NCBI RefSeq assembly: GCF_001636615.1 | Contig: NZ_LGEK01000012.1 | Span: forward strand, 31,748 to 95,747 | DNA length: 64,000 nt | Source of the DNA: Mucilaginibacter sp. L294 | GTDB lineage: Bacteria; Bacteroidota; Bacteroidia; Sphingobacteriales; Sphingobacteriaceae | Direction of reading: 5' to 3' | In this document: in pieces, positions 45,700-54,227 of the stretch | How positions within the stretch are numbered: the stretch's first letter is position 1 | Layout: every line of letters begins with the position of its first letter | Notes under the pieces: generated by a model | Databases searched by the model: none | What the model saw: the letters and a program-made list of their open reading frames with translations, nothing else | Told to the model about the DNA's origin: nothing | Program-made: the position numbers and the translations under genes

Positions 45700-47007
45700 A
45701 TGATCGCACAAATTGTATTTATCATCATTTTGCTGGGCGCTATTTACCTGTTTGGTAAAAACGTTGCCAAGGTACGCCGCAACATACTTTTAGGCCGCGA
45801 TATTGATAGGAGCGATCGCCCGGCCGAACGCTGGGCCATTATGGCCAGGGTTGCTTTAGGCCAAACCAAAATGGTAAAACGCCCAACGGCGGCACTCATG
45901 CACTTTTTTATTTACGTAGGGTTTGTGATCATCAACCTGGAGGTGCTGGAGATCATGATAGACGGCATCTTTGGTTCGCACCGTATCTTTTCAAAGCCGT
46001 TGGGTAGCCTTTACGGCTTGCTGATAGGCGGCTTTGAGGTATTGGCGCTGCTGGTGCTGGTATCGTGCGTGGTGTTCCTGGCAAGGCGCAACATTGTTAA
46101 ACTAAAGCGCTTTAGCGGCACCGAGATGACCTCGTGGCCAAAATCAGACGCTAACTACATCCTCACTATAGAAATTTTACTGATGACGGCCTTCCTCACC
46201 ATGAACGCCGCCGACTATAAATTACAACTTTTACACTTTGGCCATTACGTTACCGCAGGGAGTTTCCCCGTCAGCGAATTTATCGCGCCGCTACTGCCAT
46301 CAGGCACCGGCGCTTTAGCAGGTATCGAGCGGGGTTGCTGGTGGTTCCATATCATCGGCATACTGGCATTTTTAAATTACCTGCCGTATTCCAAGCATTT
46401 CCATATTTTGCTGGCTTTCCCTAATGTGTATTACTCAAACCTTAAGCCCAAAGGCGAATTCACCGATATGCCGTCGGTTACTAACGAGGTAAAAGCCATG
46501 CTGGATCCATCCTTCGTACCTGAGCCTGCCGAGATTAGCCGTTTTGGGGTGAAGGACGTAACCGACCTTACCTGGAAGAATCTGATGGAGGCTTATACCT
46601 GTACTGAATGTGGCAGGTGTACATCTGTTTGCCCGGCTAATATTACCGGCAAGCTGTTATCGCCCCGTAAAATTATGATGGATACCCGCGATAGGCTGGT
46701 TGAGGTAGGTAATAACATTGATAAGCACGGCAATGATTACACCGATGATAAAACTTTACTGGATAATTATATTACCCGCGAGGAGTTGTGGGCTTGTACC
46801 ACCTGTAATGCCTGTACCGAGGCCTGCCCGGTGAACATTAATCCGCTGGAGATCATCACCGAGATGCGCCGCTATGTGGTGATGGAAGAATCGCAGGCAC
46901 CGGCAAGCCTTAACAATATGTTTGGCAACATGGAAAACAACGGGGCTCCGTGGAAATACAGCCAGGCCGACAGGTTTAACTGGGCAGCAAACGATAAAAT
47001 TGATTAA
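45700..47007 (+). CDS. Membrane Fe-S protein, HdrDE/GlpC-like
   Basis: 435 residues. The N-terminal roughly 260 residues contain about five membrane helices similar to the cytochrome b-like subunit of HdrE/nitrate reductase gamma. The C-terminal part has two ferredoxin [4Fe-4S] motifs, CTECGRCTSVCPANI and CTTCNACTEACPVNI. It likely carries electrons between quinones and a soluble partner. The catalytic CCG subunit is encoded two genes downstream, so together they resemble a fused HdrE-HdrC plus HdrB complex. The true electron donor and acceptor are unknown. Confidence 0.85.
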   Translation: MIAQIVFIIILLGAIYLFGKNVAKVRRNILLGRDIDRSDRPAERWAIMARVALGQTKMVKRPTAALMHFFIYVGFVIINLEVLEIMIDGIFGSHRIFSKPLGSLYGLLIGGFEVLALLVLVSCVVFLARRNIVKLKRFSGTEMTSWPKSDANYILTIEILLMTAFLTMNAADYKLQLLHFGHYVTAGSFPVSEFIAPLLPSGTGALAGIERGCWWFHIIGILAFLNYLPYSKHFHILLAFPNVYYSNLKPKGEFTDMPSVTNEVKAMLDPSFVPEPAEISRFGVKDVTDLTWKNLMEAYTCTECGRCTSVCPANITGKLLSPRKIMMDTRDRLVEVGNNIDKHGNDYTDDKTLLDNYITREELWACTTCNACTEACPVNINPLEIITEMRRYVVMEESQAPASLNNMFGNMENNGAPWKYSQADRFNWAANDKID

Positions 47008-47019
47008 TACTACGAACGA

Positions 47020-47448
47020 ATGGCAGAAGAGATAGAAGTTAAATACAAACAGTTTATAGAAAAAGTAGCCGCTGCAAAATTAGTATGGGGCTTAAAAAGT
47101 AAAACGGGCTGGGCTAATGCCGATTCGGCACAGAATGATGAGGCGGCTGTGGTGCCGTTCTGGTCGGAGAGAGGGCTTGCCAAAACCAGTGCCCGCGATG
47201 ATTGGAAAAGCTTTGTACCGACAGAAATTCCCCTGGCCGTTTTTTTAGAGGACTGGTGTATGGGTATGGATGAGAACGATACCCTTGCCGGTATTAACTG
47301 GGATGCCAATATGCATGGCATAGAGGGCGATGCCCTGGGTGTTGCACTTGATATTTTGAACAGGCTAAACGAAATCAATTCGGCTATTACTTTTACCAAT
47401 TACAGCAGTATAAACGAGTTTATAACCGAGATAAGCGAAGAAGAATAA
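47020..47448 (+). CDS. DUF2750-like protein
   Basis: 142 residues, acidic, cytoplasmic. The central part WGLKSKTGWANADS, VPFWSERGLAK, IPLAVFLEDWCMGMDEN and LAGINWDANMHG matches DUF2750, a family without known function. It lies 12 bases after the membrane Fe-S gene and overlaps the CCG-subunit start at 47448. It is inserted in the operon between two subunits of what should be one complex. Confidence 0.7.
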   Translation: MAEEIEVKYKQFIEKVAAAKLVWGLKSKTGWANADSAQNDEAAVVPFWSERGLAKTSARDDWKSFVPTEIPLAVFLEDWCMGMDENDTLAGINWDANMHGIEGDALGVALDILNRLNEINSAITFTNYSSINEFITEISEEE

Positions 47449-48236
47449 TGGAGCAAAAGATACCAACCATGGCCGAAATGGCTGCCGAAGGCAAAGAACC
47501 TGAGATTTTATTCTGGGTTGGCTGTGCCGGTAGTTTTGACGAGCGCGCGCAAAAAATAACCCGCGATATTTGCAAGATACTGCACCATGTGGGCATCAGT
47601 TATGCCGTTTTAGGTACCGAAGAAAGCTGCACCGGCGACCCGGCTAAGCGCGCGGGTAACGAGTTCCTGTTCCAGATGCAGGCCATGGTAAATATTGAGG
47701 TGCTGAATGGTTATAACATCAAAAAAATAGTAACGGGCTGCCCGCATTGCTTCAACACCATCCGTAACGAATACCCCGGCCTTGGCGGTACTTACGAGGT
47801 GATCCACCACACGCAATTAATACAGGGGCTTATAGATGAGGGCAAGTTAAAAGCCGAGGGTGGCGAAAGCTTTAAAGGCCGTAAAATAACCTTTCATGAC
47901 CCATGCTATCTTGGCCGCGGTAACAATGTTTACGAAGCCCCCCGCGCGGCTTTAGAGATATTGGACACCGAACTGGTAGAAATGAAACGTTGCAAAAGCA
48001 ACGGCCTTTGCTGCGGTGCGGGCGGCGCCCAAATGTTTAAAGAACCCGAAAAAGGTAACAAAGATATTAACGACGAGCGCATGCTTGACGTAATACAAAC
48101 CGGCGCCAGCGTAATTGCATCCGGCTGCCCCTTTTGCATGACCATGCTTACCGATGGCGTAAAACACATGGAAAAAGAACAGGAAATAAAAGTGCTTGAT
48201 ATTGCCGAGATAACGGTTAGGGCTAACGGGTTATAA
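47448..48236 (+). CDS. CCG-domain Fe-S protein (HdrB-like)
   Basis: 262 residues with two CCG (Cys-rich) domains: first WVGCAGSFDERAQ, ESCTGDP, and VTGCPHCFNTIRNEYP; second HDPCYLGRGN, NGLCCGAGGAQMF, and SGCPFCMTML. These bind noncubane or [4Fe-4S] clusters as in the HdrB/HdrD subunit of heterodisulfide reductase and GlpC/LutA. It is the partner of the membrane protein at 45700, probably reducing a disulfide or oxidising a small metabolite such as lactate or glycerol-3-phosphate. Its start overlaps the DUF2750 stop by one base. Confidence 0.85.
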   Translation: MEQKIPTMAEMAAEGKEPEILFWVGCAGSFDERAQKITRDICKILHHVGISYAVLGTEESCTGDPAKRAGNEFLFQMQAMVNIEVLNGYNIKKIVTGCPHCFNTIRNEYPGLGGTYEVIHHTQLIQGLIDEGKLKAEGGESFKGRKITFHDPCYLGRGNNVYEAPRAALEILDTELVEMKRCKSNGLCCGAGGAQMFKEPEKGNKDINDERMLDVIQTGASVIASGCPFCMTMLTDGVKHMEKEQEIKVLDIAEITVRANGL

Positions 48237-48237
48237 G

Positions 48238-48813
48238 TTACTTAGTCCATATGGTAATAATTCCATTCTTCGCGTTTTGGCCATAGTATTCTTTTGGGAC
48301 AGGGTGTTTACTGTAATAGATGTCTGTAATAGAATCGAGCGTAAGTTTTGATAGTTCTGTATAGCAATTAGCATAAAGTATTGGCTTGCCATTGATAAGT
48401 AACACCGGTTCTGCAGACGCCGGATCGATATGATTTTGAGAAAGCGGTGGTTTGGTGTACTTAATTAATGCTGTTTTTAAAAGAACTTTTTTGTCTTTTA
48501 CAGATTGCTTACCCTTGGTAACTATCAGTATTAAAAGCTTTCCCGAGCTTTGAGTTGCCGGCAATAGCTCTTCGTTCCAAAAAGGGTCAATACTTAATAG
48601 ATTATTATTTACAAGCGATTTTAAGTCGTTATCCAATTTTATTGAATCCTTAGGTTCGTAAATGATATTGTTAAACGCGTAACCCCATACTTTACCAGTT
48701 TTATAGGCAGTATCACATTTAAAAATCCACTCATCAATATGTTGTTTAGTTACATTCTGACCGTGTACACATGAGCAGGCGAATAACAATATCGCCACAA
48801 AAAGTAATCTCAT
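48238..48813 (-). CDS. Exported protein with TonB-plug-like end
   Basis: 191 residues with a signal (LLFACSCVHGQ; either SPI or lipoprotein). The final 60 residues (PVLLINGKPI, then LDSITDIYYSKHP, then YYGQNAKNGIITIWTK) resemble the plug-domain box (YGxxAxNGVIxIxTK) of TonB-dependent receptors. The protein is far too short for a receptor, so the plug fold is isolated. It overlaps the upstream gene by four bases and ends two bases from the convergent HdrB-like gene. Confidence 0.6.
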   Translation of the reverse strand: MRLLFVAILLFACSCVHGQNVTKQHIDEWIFKCDTAYKTGKVWGYAFNNIIYEPKDSIKLDNDLKSLVNNNLLSIDPFWNEELLPATQSSGKLLILIVTKGKQSVKDKKVLLKTALIKYTKPPLSQNHIDPASAEPVLLINGKPILYANCYTELSKLTLDSITDIYYSKHPVPKEYYGQNAKNGIITIWTK

Positions 48814-49295
48814 AGTCCTTTTCCTTTTAAAAAAATTAATGCCTGCCGCAAACTATCCAACCGGGGTTGTGCCATTTTTTTCACCGGGATCTCCCAACTG
48901 GTAGCCATCGAGTCTATATCGCCTTTGGGGTCTTCGTAGGTTTGGTAGATGATATCATCTGCCTGGGTTTTAATTTGCAGGGTGTCGGTTGCTGCCGTGC
49001 CGGGGATGTAATTCAAGTCGGTAAAGCGCTTTACGTTAAACGAATAATATTCCTGTTTACCCTGTTGATAAGTTTTCCGGAGGCGGATAAAATGATCGGG
49101 CGTGAGTATTATTTCATACTTTTTTAACTTGGGTTCAACGGTAGGGTCGTAGCTCTCATTCAGGAAGCGGTTGCCCCATGTTATCCATCCCTGTTCGTCA
49201 TTAAGTGCCTTAAAACCGCCAAAAAATAGCCACGAAACGGATATTATAGCAATAATAAAGGCTTTTTTCTTCGCAAGCAGAAGTGATGTTTGCAT
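48810..49295 (-). CDS. Hypothetical protein with N-terminal membrane anchor
   Basis: 161 residues. One N-terminal hydrophobic segment (AFIIAIISVSWLFFGGF) is followed by a soluble periplasmic part containing YEIILTPDHFIRLRKTY. No family recognised. It is the first gene of a two-gene unit with the plug-like protein (ATGA overlap). The adjacent plus-strand gene at 49342 is divergent, with only 46 bases between them. Confidence 0.55.
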   Translation of the reverse strand: MQTSLLLAKKKAFIIAIISVSWLFFGGFKALNDEQGWITWGNRFLNESYDPTVEPKLKKYEIILTPDHFIRLRKTYQQGKQEYYSFNVKRFTDLNYIPGTAATDTLQIKTQADDIIYQTYEDPKGDIDSMATSWEIPVKKMAQPRLDSLRQALIFLKGKGL

Positions 49296-49329
49296 GACAA
49301 CTTATAATAAACACAAGTTAATAATTTGA

Positions 49330-49337
49330 TAAATTTG
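49330..49337 (+). promoter_or_regulatory. -7 element TAAATTTG just before the 49342 gene
   Basis: Exact TAnnTTTG ending four bases before the ATG at 49342. A -33 box is not evident. If used, the RNA would start at about the ATG itself, giving a leaderless message. Confidence 0.35.
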
Positions 49338-49341
49338 CGAT

Positions 49342-49827
49342 ATGGAATTTTCTTCACACTCAAGGGTTTGGGTATACCAATCAGATCGTAAATTAACCGA
49401 TGCCGAAGCGTTGCAAGCACAGGTTTTGCTGGATAATTTTACTACCGGGTGGACAGCCCATAACAACCAGTTGCTGGCCAAAGCCGAGATAAGGTACAAC
49501 CGGTTTTTGATTTTGTTTGTGGATGAAAGCCAGGCCGGCGCAAGTGGCTGCTCGATAGATAAATCGGTGAACTTTATGAAGCAGCTGGAGCAGCAGTTTG
49601 GTATCAACCTGTTTGACCGGTTTAACCTGGCTTACCGCGACGGTGAAGAAATACTATCCGTACCCCGCCACCAGTTTGAAGACCTGCTAAAAGCCGGTAA
49701 GATAAACACCGAAACCATTGTGTTTAACAACCTTGCCCAAAACCTAACCGAACTGCAAACCAAATGGGAAGTGCCATTTAAAGACAGCTGGCATATACAA
49801 TTGTTTAGGGATCTTGTGGTTAACTAA
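49342..49827 (+). CDS. Conserved Bacteroidota protein of unknown function
   Basis: 161 residues, soluble. It begins SHSRVWVYQSDRKLTDAEA and has LLDNFTTGWTAHNNQLLAKAEI and FNLAYRDGEEI. Close relatives in this phylum are often labelled ABC transporter ATPase, but there is no Walker A or B motif here, so that name is misleading. Function unknown. It is followed after two bases by a YciI-like gene, so the two are co-transcribed. Confidence 0.7.
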   Translation: MEFSSHSRVWVYQSDRKLTDAEALQAQVLLDNFTTGWTAHNNQLLAKAEIRYNRFLILFVDESQAGASGCSIDKSVNFMKQLEQQFGINLFDRFNLAYRDGEEILSVPRHQFEDLLKAGKINTETIVFNNLAQNLTELQTKWEVPFKDSWHIQLFRDLVVN

Positions 49828-49829
49828 TC

Positions 49830-50117
49830 ATGTTCATTATTAGCCTTAAATATATCGTTCCGCTTGAGGAGCTTGACCGGCATATGCAGGCCCATATAAA
49901 ATACCTGAAGAAGTATTACAAGGCTGATGTATTCATTATGAGTGGGAGGAAGGTGCCGCGCACAGGCGGCATTATCATTGCCCAGGCCGATTCAAAAGAG
50001 ATACTGGAGAAGATCATAGCCCAAGACCCATTCTGCCAGCATAAGCTTGCTGAGTTTGAAATTACGGAGTTCCTGGCGTCGCAATCGCATCCGGGGTTGA
50101 AGGAGATATTGAGATAA
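49830..50117 (+). CDS. YciI family protein
   Basis: 95 residues, the usual size. It begins MFIISLKYIVPLEELDRHMQAHIKYLKKYY and has SGRKVPRTGGIIIAQADS and DPFCQHKLAEFEITEF, which match the YCII ferredoxin-like fold with the conserved His and Asp. The family binds small molecules or catalyses minor reactions; here its job is unknown. It lies two bases after the preceding gene. Confidence 0.85.
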   Translation: MFIISLKYIVPLEELDRHMQAHIKYLKKYYKADVFIMSGRKVPRTGGIIIAQADSKEILEKIIAQDPFCQHKLAEFEITEFLASQSHPGLKEILR

Positions 50118-50176
50118 CCCCTTTTGTCATCCTGGGCGATAGCCAAAGATCTGTTCGCGAACTTTGCTTACCACCA

Positions 50177-50282
50177 TGTCATTTCGAGGGAAGCGTAGCG
50201 ACGAGGAATCTTGTTCAAACAAATAGGTGGACTACAAGCAGGGAGTAACAGGATTTCTCCTCGTACCTCGTTCGAAATGACA
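50177..50282. repeat. Dispersed palindromic repeat family 1, second full copy
   Basis: The left arm 50177-50215 (TGTCATTTCGAGG...) and right arm 50247-50282 (...TTCGAAATGACAT) pair imperfectly. Bases 50252-50281 are identical, in reverse complement, to 26289-26318. Confidence 0.8.
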
Positions 50283-50298
50283 TTCTTAAAGGATTACC

Positions 50299-50398
50299 TT
50301 GTCATTCTGCGCGAAGGCGAAGAATCTAATAGCGAACAGTGCAATCGGCTAAATGCATATCGGCGAATAGATGCTTCGCTTTCGCCCGGCATGACAAT
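50299..50398. repeat. Inverted repeat, family 2-like (TTGTCATTCTG...)
   Basis: Arms 50299-50328 and 50369-50398 start with TTGTCAT and end with ATGACAA, and pair through a GCGAAG/CTTCGC core. The ends resemble those at 19311-19376. Confidence 0.65.
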
Positions 50399-50415
50399 TA
50401 AAAAAAGCGGATGGG

Positions 50416-51159
50416 TTAAAACTCCAGTGGCCCCAGCCTGCGCATGTTTTTCATGATTAGATACTGCCGGTGCCTTAAATAAGGGGTGGGGTTGGTAGCG
50501 CTCCACCGTAACGGGCTGGGGAAGATCACCGCTATGGCTGCCGATTGGCGGCGGGTAAGCTGTGATGCCGGCTTATGAAAATAGGCCTGTGATGCAGCCT
50601 CGATGCCGTAAATGCCATCACCCATTTCTATTACGTTGAGGTAAACCTCCATAATACGTTTCTTGGTCCAAAAGGCTTCTATGAGTACGGTGAACCATGC
50701 CTCGAAGCCTTTGCGTACAATTGAACGGCCCGGGTACAGGAAAACATTTTTAGCGGTTTGCTGGGTAATGGTACTACCGCCTATTAATTTTTTGCTGTGG
50801 GCGTTTTTTTGTATGGCGCGCTCAATGGCTTTAAAATCAAACCCATGGTTTTCTAAAAAGCTTTGATCTTCGGCGGCTACGGCAGCGCGTTTCATGGGGT
50901 CGGCAATGTGGTCAAAATCAACCCATTTCTTGTCTATCTTCCAGTCCTTGCCATCAGCTTTGCGTTCAAAGCCGCGCTGTATCATCAGCCAGGTAAAAGG
51001 CGGGTTTACAAATTTGAATAAAAGCACACCAAATAAACTGGCTGCAACAAATACAATGGCAACCAGCTTTACTATACGTAAAACCAGCCTTACAATACCG
51101 TTGTTAAAAAATCCTTTTGTTTTGCTGCTGCTTTTGCGGCTTTGTGCTTTTTTTGCCAT
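50416..51159 (-). CDS. mtgA: Monofunctional peptidoglycan glycosyltransferase MtgA
   Basis: 247 residues. After a basic N-terminus and one membrane helix comes the GT51 domain with AAEDQSFLENHGFDF (catalytic Glu), GGSTITQQTAKNVF, KKRIMEVYLNVIEMG and GIYGIEAASQAYFHK, the family's five motifs. It polymerises lipid II glycan strands on the periplasmic face without a transpeptidase domain. It has no clear operon partner; the ribosomal cluster is separated by a terminator. Confidence 0.95.
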   Translation of the reverse strand: MAKKAQSRKSSSKTKGFFNNGIVRLVLRIVKLVAIVFVAASLFGVLLFKFVNPPFTWLMIQRGFERKADGKDWKIDKKWVDFDHIADPMKRAAVAAEDQSFLENHGFDFKAIERAIQKNAHSKKLIGGSTITQQTAKNVFLYPGRSIVRKGFEAWFTVLIEAFWTKKRIMEVYLNVIEMGDGIYGIEAASQAYFHKPASQLTRRQSAAIAVIFPSPLRWSATNPTPYLRHRQYLIMKNMRRLGPLEF

Positions 51160-51204
51160 TGTGAATTTTGATGCCCTAATCTCCGTATAATCTTTATTAA
51201 ACGC

Positions 51205-51238
51205 AAAAAGGTGTTTAGCCTAAACTAAACACCTTTTT
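51205..51238. terminator. Bidirectional terminator after rplI
   Basis: 14-bp perfect arms 51205-51218 and 51225-51238 with T tails on both strands. It separates rplI (minus, upstream) from mtgA. Confidence 0.85.
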
Positions 51239-51319
51239 ACTAAAATTCTAAACGCTAATTTCTAAATTCTAAACCCTGATTTCAAATCCGAAATCGTAAA
51301 TCTAAAATCCGAAATCGGA

Positions 51320-51763
51320 TTACTCAGCTACTACTTCAAAAGGTACCTGAACTTTAACTTCTTTGTGCAGGTTCACAATTGCGGTGTAATCACCAACAAA
51401 TTTTGGTTCCTGATCAAAAGTGATGCGACGACGGTCAACTTCAAAACCTTCTTTCTTTAATGCATCAGCTACCTGGATGGTATTGATAGCACCGAAAATT
51501 TTGCCGCTTTCGCCAGCTTTAGCGCCGATAGTAAGTTTAACACCTTCTAAACGTGCAGCTATTGCGTCAGCATCTTTACGTATTTTTTCTTGTTTAAACT
51601 GAGCTTGCTTTAAGTTTTCTGCTAAAACTTTGCGTGCGCTTACAGTTGCTAATATTGCGTAACCTTTAGGGATAAGAAAATTGCGGCCATAACCTGGCTT
51701 TACATTTACTACATCGTCTTTATCGCCCAGGTTTTTTACGTCTTGTTTTAAAATAACTTCCAT
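51320..51763 (-). CDS. rplI: 50S ribosomal protein L9
   Basis: 147 residues. It starts MEVILKQDVKNLGDKDDVVNVKPGYGRNFLIPKGYA, the diagnostic L9 N-domain; the long central helix (about 40-75) and the C-terminal domain FGAINTIQVADAL are intact. It binds 23S rRNA on the large subunit. Third gene of a ribosomal operon, 16 bases after rpsR. Confidence 0.97.
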   Translation of the reverse strand: MEVILKQDVKNLGDKDDVVNVKPGYGRNFLIPKGYAILATVSARKVLAENLKQAQFKQEKIRKDADAIAARLEGVKLTIGAKAGESGKIFGAINTIQVADALKKEGFEVDRRRITFDQEPKFVGDYTAIVNLHKEVKVQVPFEVVAE

Positions 51764-51779
51764 TGCTTTTTACCTCCGA

Positions 51780-52043
51780 TTATTTTAATGAGTCTGTAAC
51801 ATAAGGTAATAAACCGATGTGGCGCGCACGCTTAACAGCCTGTGCCACTTTACGCTGAAACTTCAATGAAGTACCTGTTAAACGGCGAGGTAATACTTTA
51901 CCCTGGTCGTTAATAAACTTTAATAAAAAGTTAGCGTCTTTGTAATCGATATACTTAATACCATTCTTTTTAAAACGGCAGTATTTTTTACGGTTATCCT
52001 CCACTTTTGGAGCGGTAACGTATTTAATTTGGTCGTTTGCCAT
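51780..52043 (-). CDS. rpsR: 30S ribosomal protein S18
   Basis: 87 residues. The core [42 protein letters not shown]... is typical S18, including the RRLTGTS motif that contacts 16S rRNA together with S6. It overlaps rpsF by one base and precedes rplI in the usual S6-S18-L9 order. Confidence 0.97.
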   Translation of the reverse strand: MANDQIKYVTAPKVEDNRKKYCRFKKNGIKYIDYKDANFLLKFINDQGKVLPRRLTGTSLKFQRKVAQAVKRARHIGLLPYVTDSLK

Positions 52044-52408
52044 TAGTTGTTTTCCTCCACTTTAGCTGCTGGCTTTTTGTTAAAAGCACCGCTGCGTTTT
52101 TTGTCGTTGTAAGCAATGGCATGTTTATCCAAAGCAATAGTAAGGAAGCGTAACACACGCTCGTCGCGCCTTAATTCAACTTCCAGTTTATTAATTAAAT
52201 CACCCGGAGCCTTGAATTCAGTTAAGTGATAGTACCCTGTAGTTTTCTTCTGAATAGGGTACGCTAATTTTCTCAAACCCCAATTATCCTCCTGGACAAT
52301 TTCGGCTCCGTTATCAGTTAATGTTTTGCTGTATTTGGCAATTGCCTCTTTAGCAGTTTCATCTGATAACAACGGGGTTAGAACGATCACGATTTCGTAC
52401 TGTTGCAT
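52043..52408 (-). CDS. rpsF: 30S ribosomal protein S6
   Basis: 121 residues. It starts [23 protein letters not shown] and has [23 protein letters not shown], the S6 core. It heterodimerises with S18 on the 30S platform. The C-terminal [19 protein letters not shown] is an extended, basic, probably disordered tail. First gene of the S6-S18-L9 operon with a clear promoter upstream. Confidence 0.96.
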   Translation of the reverse strand: MQQYEIVIVLTPLLSDETAKEAIAKYSKTLTDNGAEIVQEDNWGLRKLAYPIQKKTTGYYHLTEFKAPGDLINKLEVELRRDERVLRFLTIALDKHAIAYNDKKRSGAFNKKPAAKVEENN

Positions 52409-52452
52409 TATTATTTTGATTTTTAATTATTTATCCCTGTATATCGGGGCTG

Positions 52453-52483
52453 CAAATGTATGAAGAAATAATTTATAATCAAA
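52453..52483 (-). promoter_or_regulatory. Promoter of the ribosomal protein operon
   Basis: On the minus strand TTTG (52480-52483), 19 bases, then TACATTTG (52453-52460) with a C following. It fits the Bacteroidota consensus at every base and spacing. It lies 44 bases before the rpsF ATG, leaving about 40 bases of leader. Confidence 0.85.
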
Positions 52484-52529
52484 GCAGTATAAGTTGTATT
52501 TTAACAGCCTGAAACACTCATATAATCTG

Positions 52530-53141
52530 ATGAAAAAACTTTTACTTCTGCTAACATTTGCAGCTACCATTACGCTTAGTAAAGCACAAACCGCACCCGG
52601 CCCTGCCGAAAAAGCAATTACCGATAGTATTTGCAACTGCCTGGCTAAGGCTGATATAAAAGCCATAGCCAATAAGCAAGATGCAACCACCGTTATTACG
52701 AATTGCTTTGGCAAATACAGTGGCCTTTTAATGACTGTTGCCGAAGAGAAACACATCGACCCTACAGATCAAGTAGCTATGAGGCAGGTTGGGATTGATA
52801 TTGGCAAAAATCTGTTTAAACAAGGTTGCGATGCTTTTACACAAATATCCCTGAAAATGGCTTCCGACAAAATCAATGAAGAAGCAAACATGGGCTCAAC
52901 CACGGGCGTTTTTAAAAGGATAGATAATAAGGGCTTTAATTATATTATTATAAGCAGCGAAGGGAGCGAAAGATCTTATTTATGGCTAAAGCAGTTCCCC
53001 GGTTCAGAAAAATTTATGGGCCCAACTATAAAATATGCAGGTAAAAAAATTAAAATTACCTGGCATGAAATGGAAGTTTATGTGCCTGCGGCCAAAGGCT
53101 ATTATAAGGTGAAAGAGATTACCGCGGTTGATATATTGTAA
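52530..53141 (+). CDS. Exported hypothetical protein
   Basis: 203 residues from the ATG at 52530, which opens a signal peptide (FAATITLSKAQ). The first half has a Cys-rich helix (SICNCLAK, then TNCFGKY, then FKQGCDAF), which may form disulfides. The second half looks like beta strands (GFNYIIISSEGSERSYLWLKQFPG). No family recognised. It is divergent from rpsF, 121 bases away. Confidence 0.6.
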   Translation: MKKLLLLLTFAATITLSKAQTAPGPAEKAITDSICNCLAKADIKAIANKQDATTVITNCFGKYSGLLMTVAEEKHIDPTDQVAMRQVGIDIGKNLFKQGCDAFTQISLKMASDKINEEANMGSTTGVFKRIDNKGFNYIIISSEGSERSYLWLKQFPGSEKFMGPTIKYAGKKIKITWHEMEVYVPAAKGYYKVKEITAVDIL

Positions 53142-53152
53142 AAGTTAGCTGG

Positions 53153-53794
53153 CTAATAATGTTTGTGATAACCTAAGCCATAAACCAGCCCTAACGCGGC
53201 GTAGCTGTGTTGCGATATATTGCCTGAAAATTTAAACCCAATGCTGCCCCCCAAACCCGTAGGCTTGCCAACGGGGATGATGTGGTAAATGCGAAAACGC
53301 CTTTTGGCGGTTTTAAACCACATAATGTTAAGCTCGAACGGTAAGCCGATGTAATGTTCTGCTATCCGTTGTTTTTGGTTGTTACTATCCGTAAATTTAA
53401 AAACACGCGTATTTGTCGATGCACCCAGCGAAACACTAAAGGCGTGGCCATTTGTCACAAAGCGTTGCCCGTATAACAGGGCATATTCCTGCAAGTTGCC
53501 GTTATCTTTTATACCGGGTAAGGCCACAAAGGGGCCAATGGATATCACATTCAGATCAAGATCGGCAATGGCAACAAACCTGAAGGTAAAAAGGTTACGT
53601 TTAAACTGATGGTTTAAACTGGTAGTTATTTGCGGGCCTTGGGCGCCTGCAATGCCAAAACCAAAACCAACATCGCCATATATTATCGGGTTTGTTTTTA
53701 CTGCAGCAGGCTGCGTTATGAGGGCGGTATCCTGCGCGGTACAACGCCATATTATCACCAGTAAAAATGTGATGGTGGTTAGGAGTAATTTCAT
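53153..53794 (-). CDS. Outer-membrane beta-barrel-like protein
   Basis: 213 residues with a signal peptide (IIWRCTAQ). The mature part has alternating strands (QFKRNLFTFRFVAIADLDLN, AFSVSLGASTNTRVF) and a long C-terminal strand rich in Gly and aromatics (AALGLVYGLGYHKHY). The aromatic end suits an outer-membrane barrel. No family recognised. It runs convergently to the exported protein at 52530, with 11 bases between them. Confidence 0.6.
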   Translation of the reverse strand: MKLLLTTITFLLVIIWRCTAQDTALITQPAAVKTNPIIYGDVGFGFGIAGAQGPQITTSLNHQFKRNLFTFRFVAIADLDLNVISIGPFVALPGIKDNGNLQEYALLYGQRFVTNGHAFSVSLGASTNTRVFKFTDSNNQKQRIAEHYIGLPFELNIMWFKTAKRRFRIYHIIPVGKPTGLGGSIGFKFSGNISQHSYAALGLVYGLGYHKHY

Positions 53795-53912
53795 TTAAAC
53801 AGGTTTAGGTGTGCCCTAATATATACGTTTACTTTTAGTAAATTGTAACATTCCATCACTGATATTTAAAACATAAGCGCCATCCAATCTGTCTTTATAA
53901 AAAACAATAGTT

Positions 53913-54152
53913 ATGCAGTTTGCCAATCAACACCCCGACCCGGATAACGCAGAAGATTTTGCCGACGATTTAAACCTTACGCCACCGGCCGAAGAAAAAC
54001 CTGCTGAGGGCGACTGGAGCGACGAGGAGGACGAGGACTTTGACGATGAAATGGAGTTTGAAGAAGATATGCGCGAGATACGCACCGGCGATGATATTGG
54101 CGAGCCCGACCCTGAGGATGCCGACCATATGCCAAATGGCGACCAGAAATAG
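53913..54152 (+). CDS. Small very acidic protein
   Basis: 79 residues, of which about half are Asp or Glu (SDEEDEDFDDEMEFEEDM), with no hydrophobic core, so it is probably disordered. No family recognised. It sits 75 bases before dnaX on the same strand. Acidic proteins near replication genes could bind basic proteins, but nothing in the sequence shows this. The start ATG and codon use look normal. Confidence 0.5.
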   Translation: MQFANQHPDPDNAEDFADDLNLTPPAEEKPAEGDWSDEEDEDFDDEMEFEEDMREIRTGDDIGEPDPEDADHMPNGDQK

Positions 54153-54191
54153 GCGCACGCATCCAAGTTATTCACAATCCCTTTTTGAGGT

Positions 54192-54222
54192 TTTGGGGTA
54201 AAGCATTTTCTTGCTAACTTAG
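54192..54222 (+). promoter_or_regulatory. Candidate promoter of dnaX
   Basis: TTTG (54192-54195), 19 bases, then TAACTTAG (54215-54222), one mismatch to TAnnTTTG. It ends five bases before the GTG at 54228, so the transcript would start about at the start codon (leaderless). Confidence 0.5.
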
Positions 54223-54227
54223 TGCCT

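Larger units (their letters stand above)
50118..50415. other. 298-bp intergenic region made of two palindromic elements
   Basis: It holds the second full copy of repeat family 1 (50177-50282) and a separate inverted repeat (50299-50398). No gene. The MtgA gene ends at its right edge on the minus strand. Confidence 0.7.

Noticed and set aside
49342..49827. ABC transporter ATPase label often given to this family
   Set aside because: No Walker A, Walker B or signature motif can be seen in the sequence.
51284..51317. Two AAATCCGAAATCG copies after rplI
   Set aside because: They lie in low-complexity AT-rich sequence with only two short copies; too little to call a repeat family.
53913..54152. 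Acidic protein as a phage DNA-mimic antirestriction protein
   Set aside because: Composition alone is not evidence; no phage or restriction genes are adjacent.
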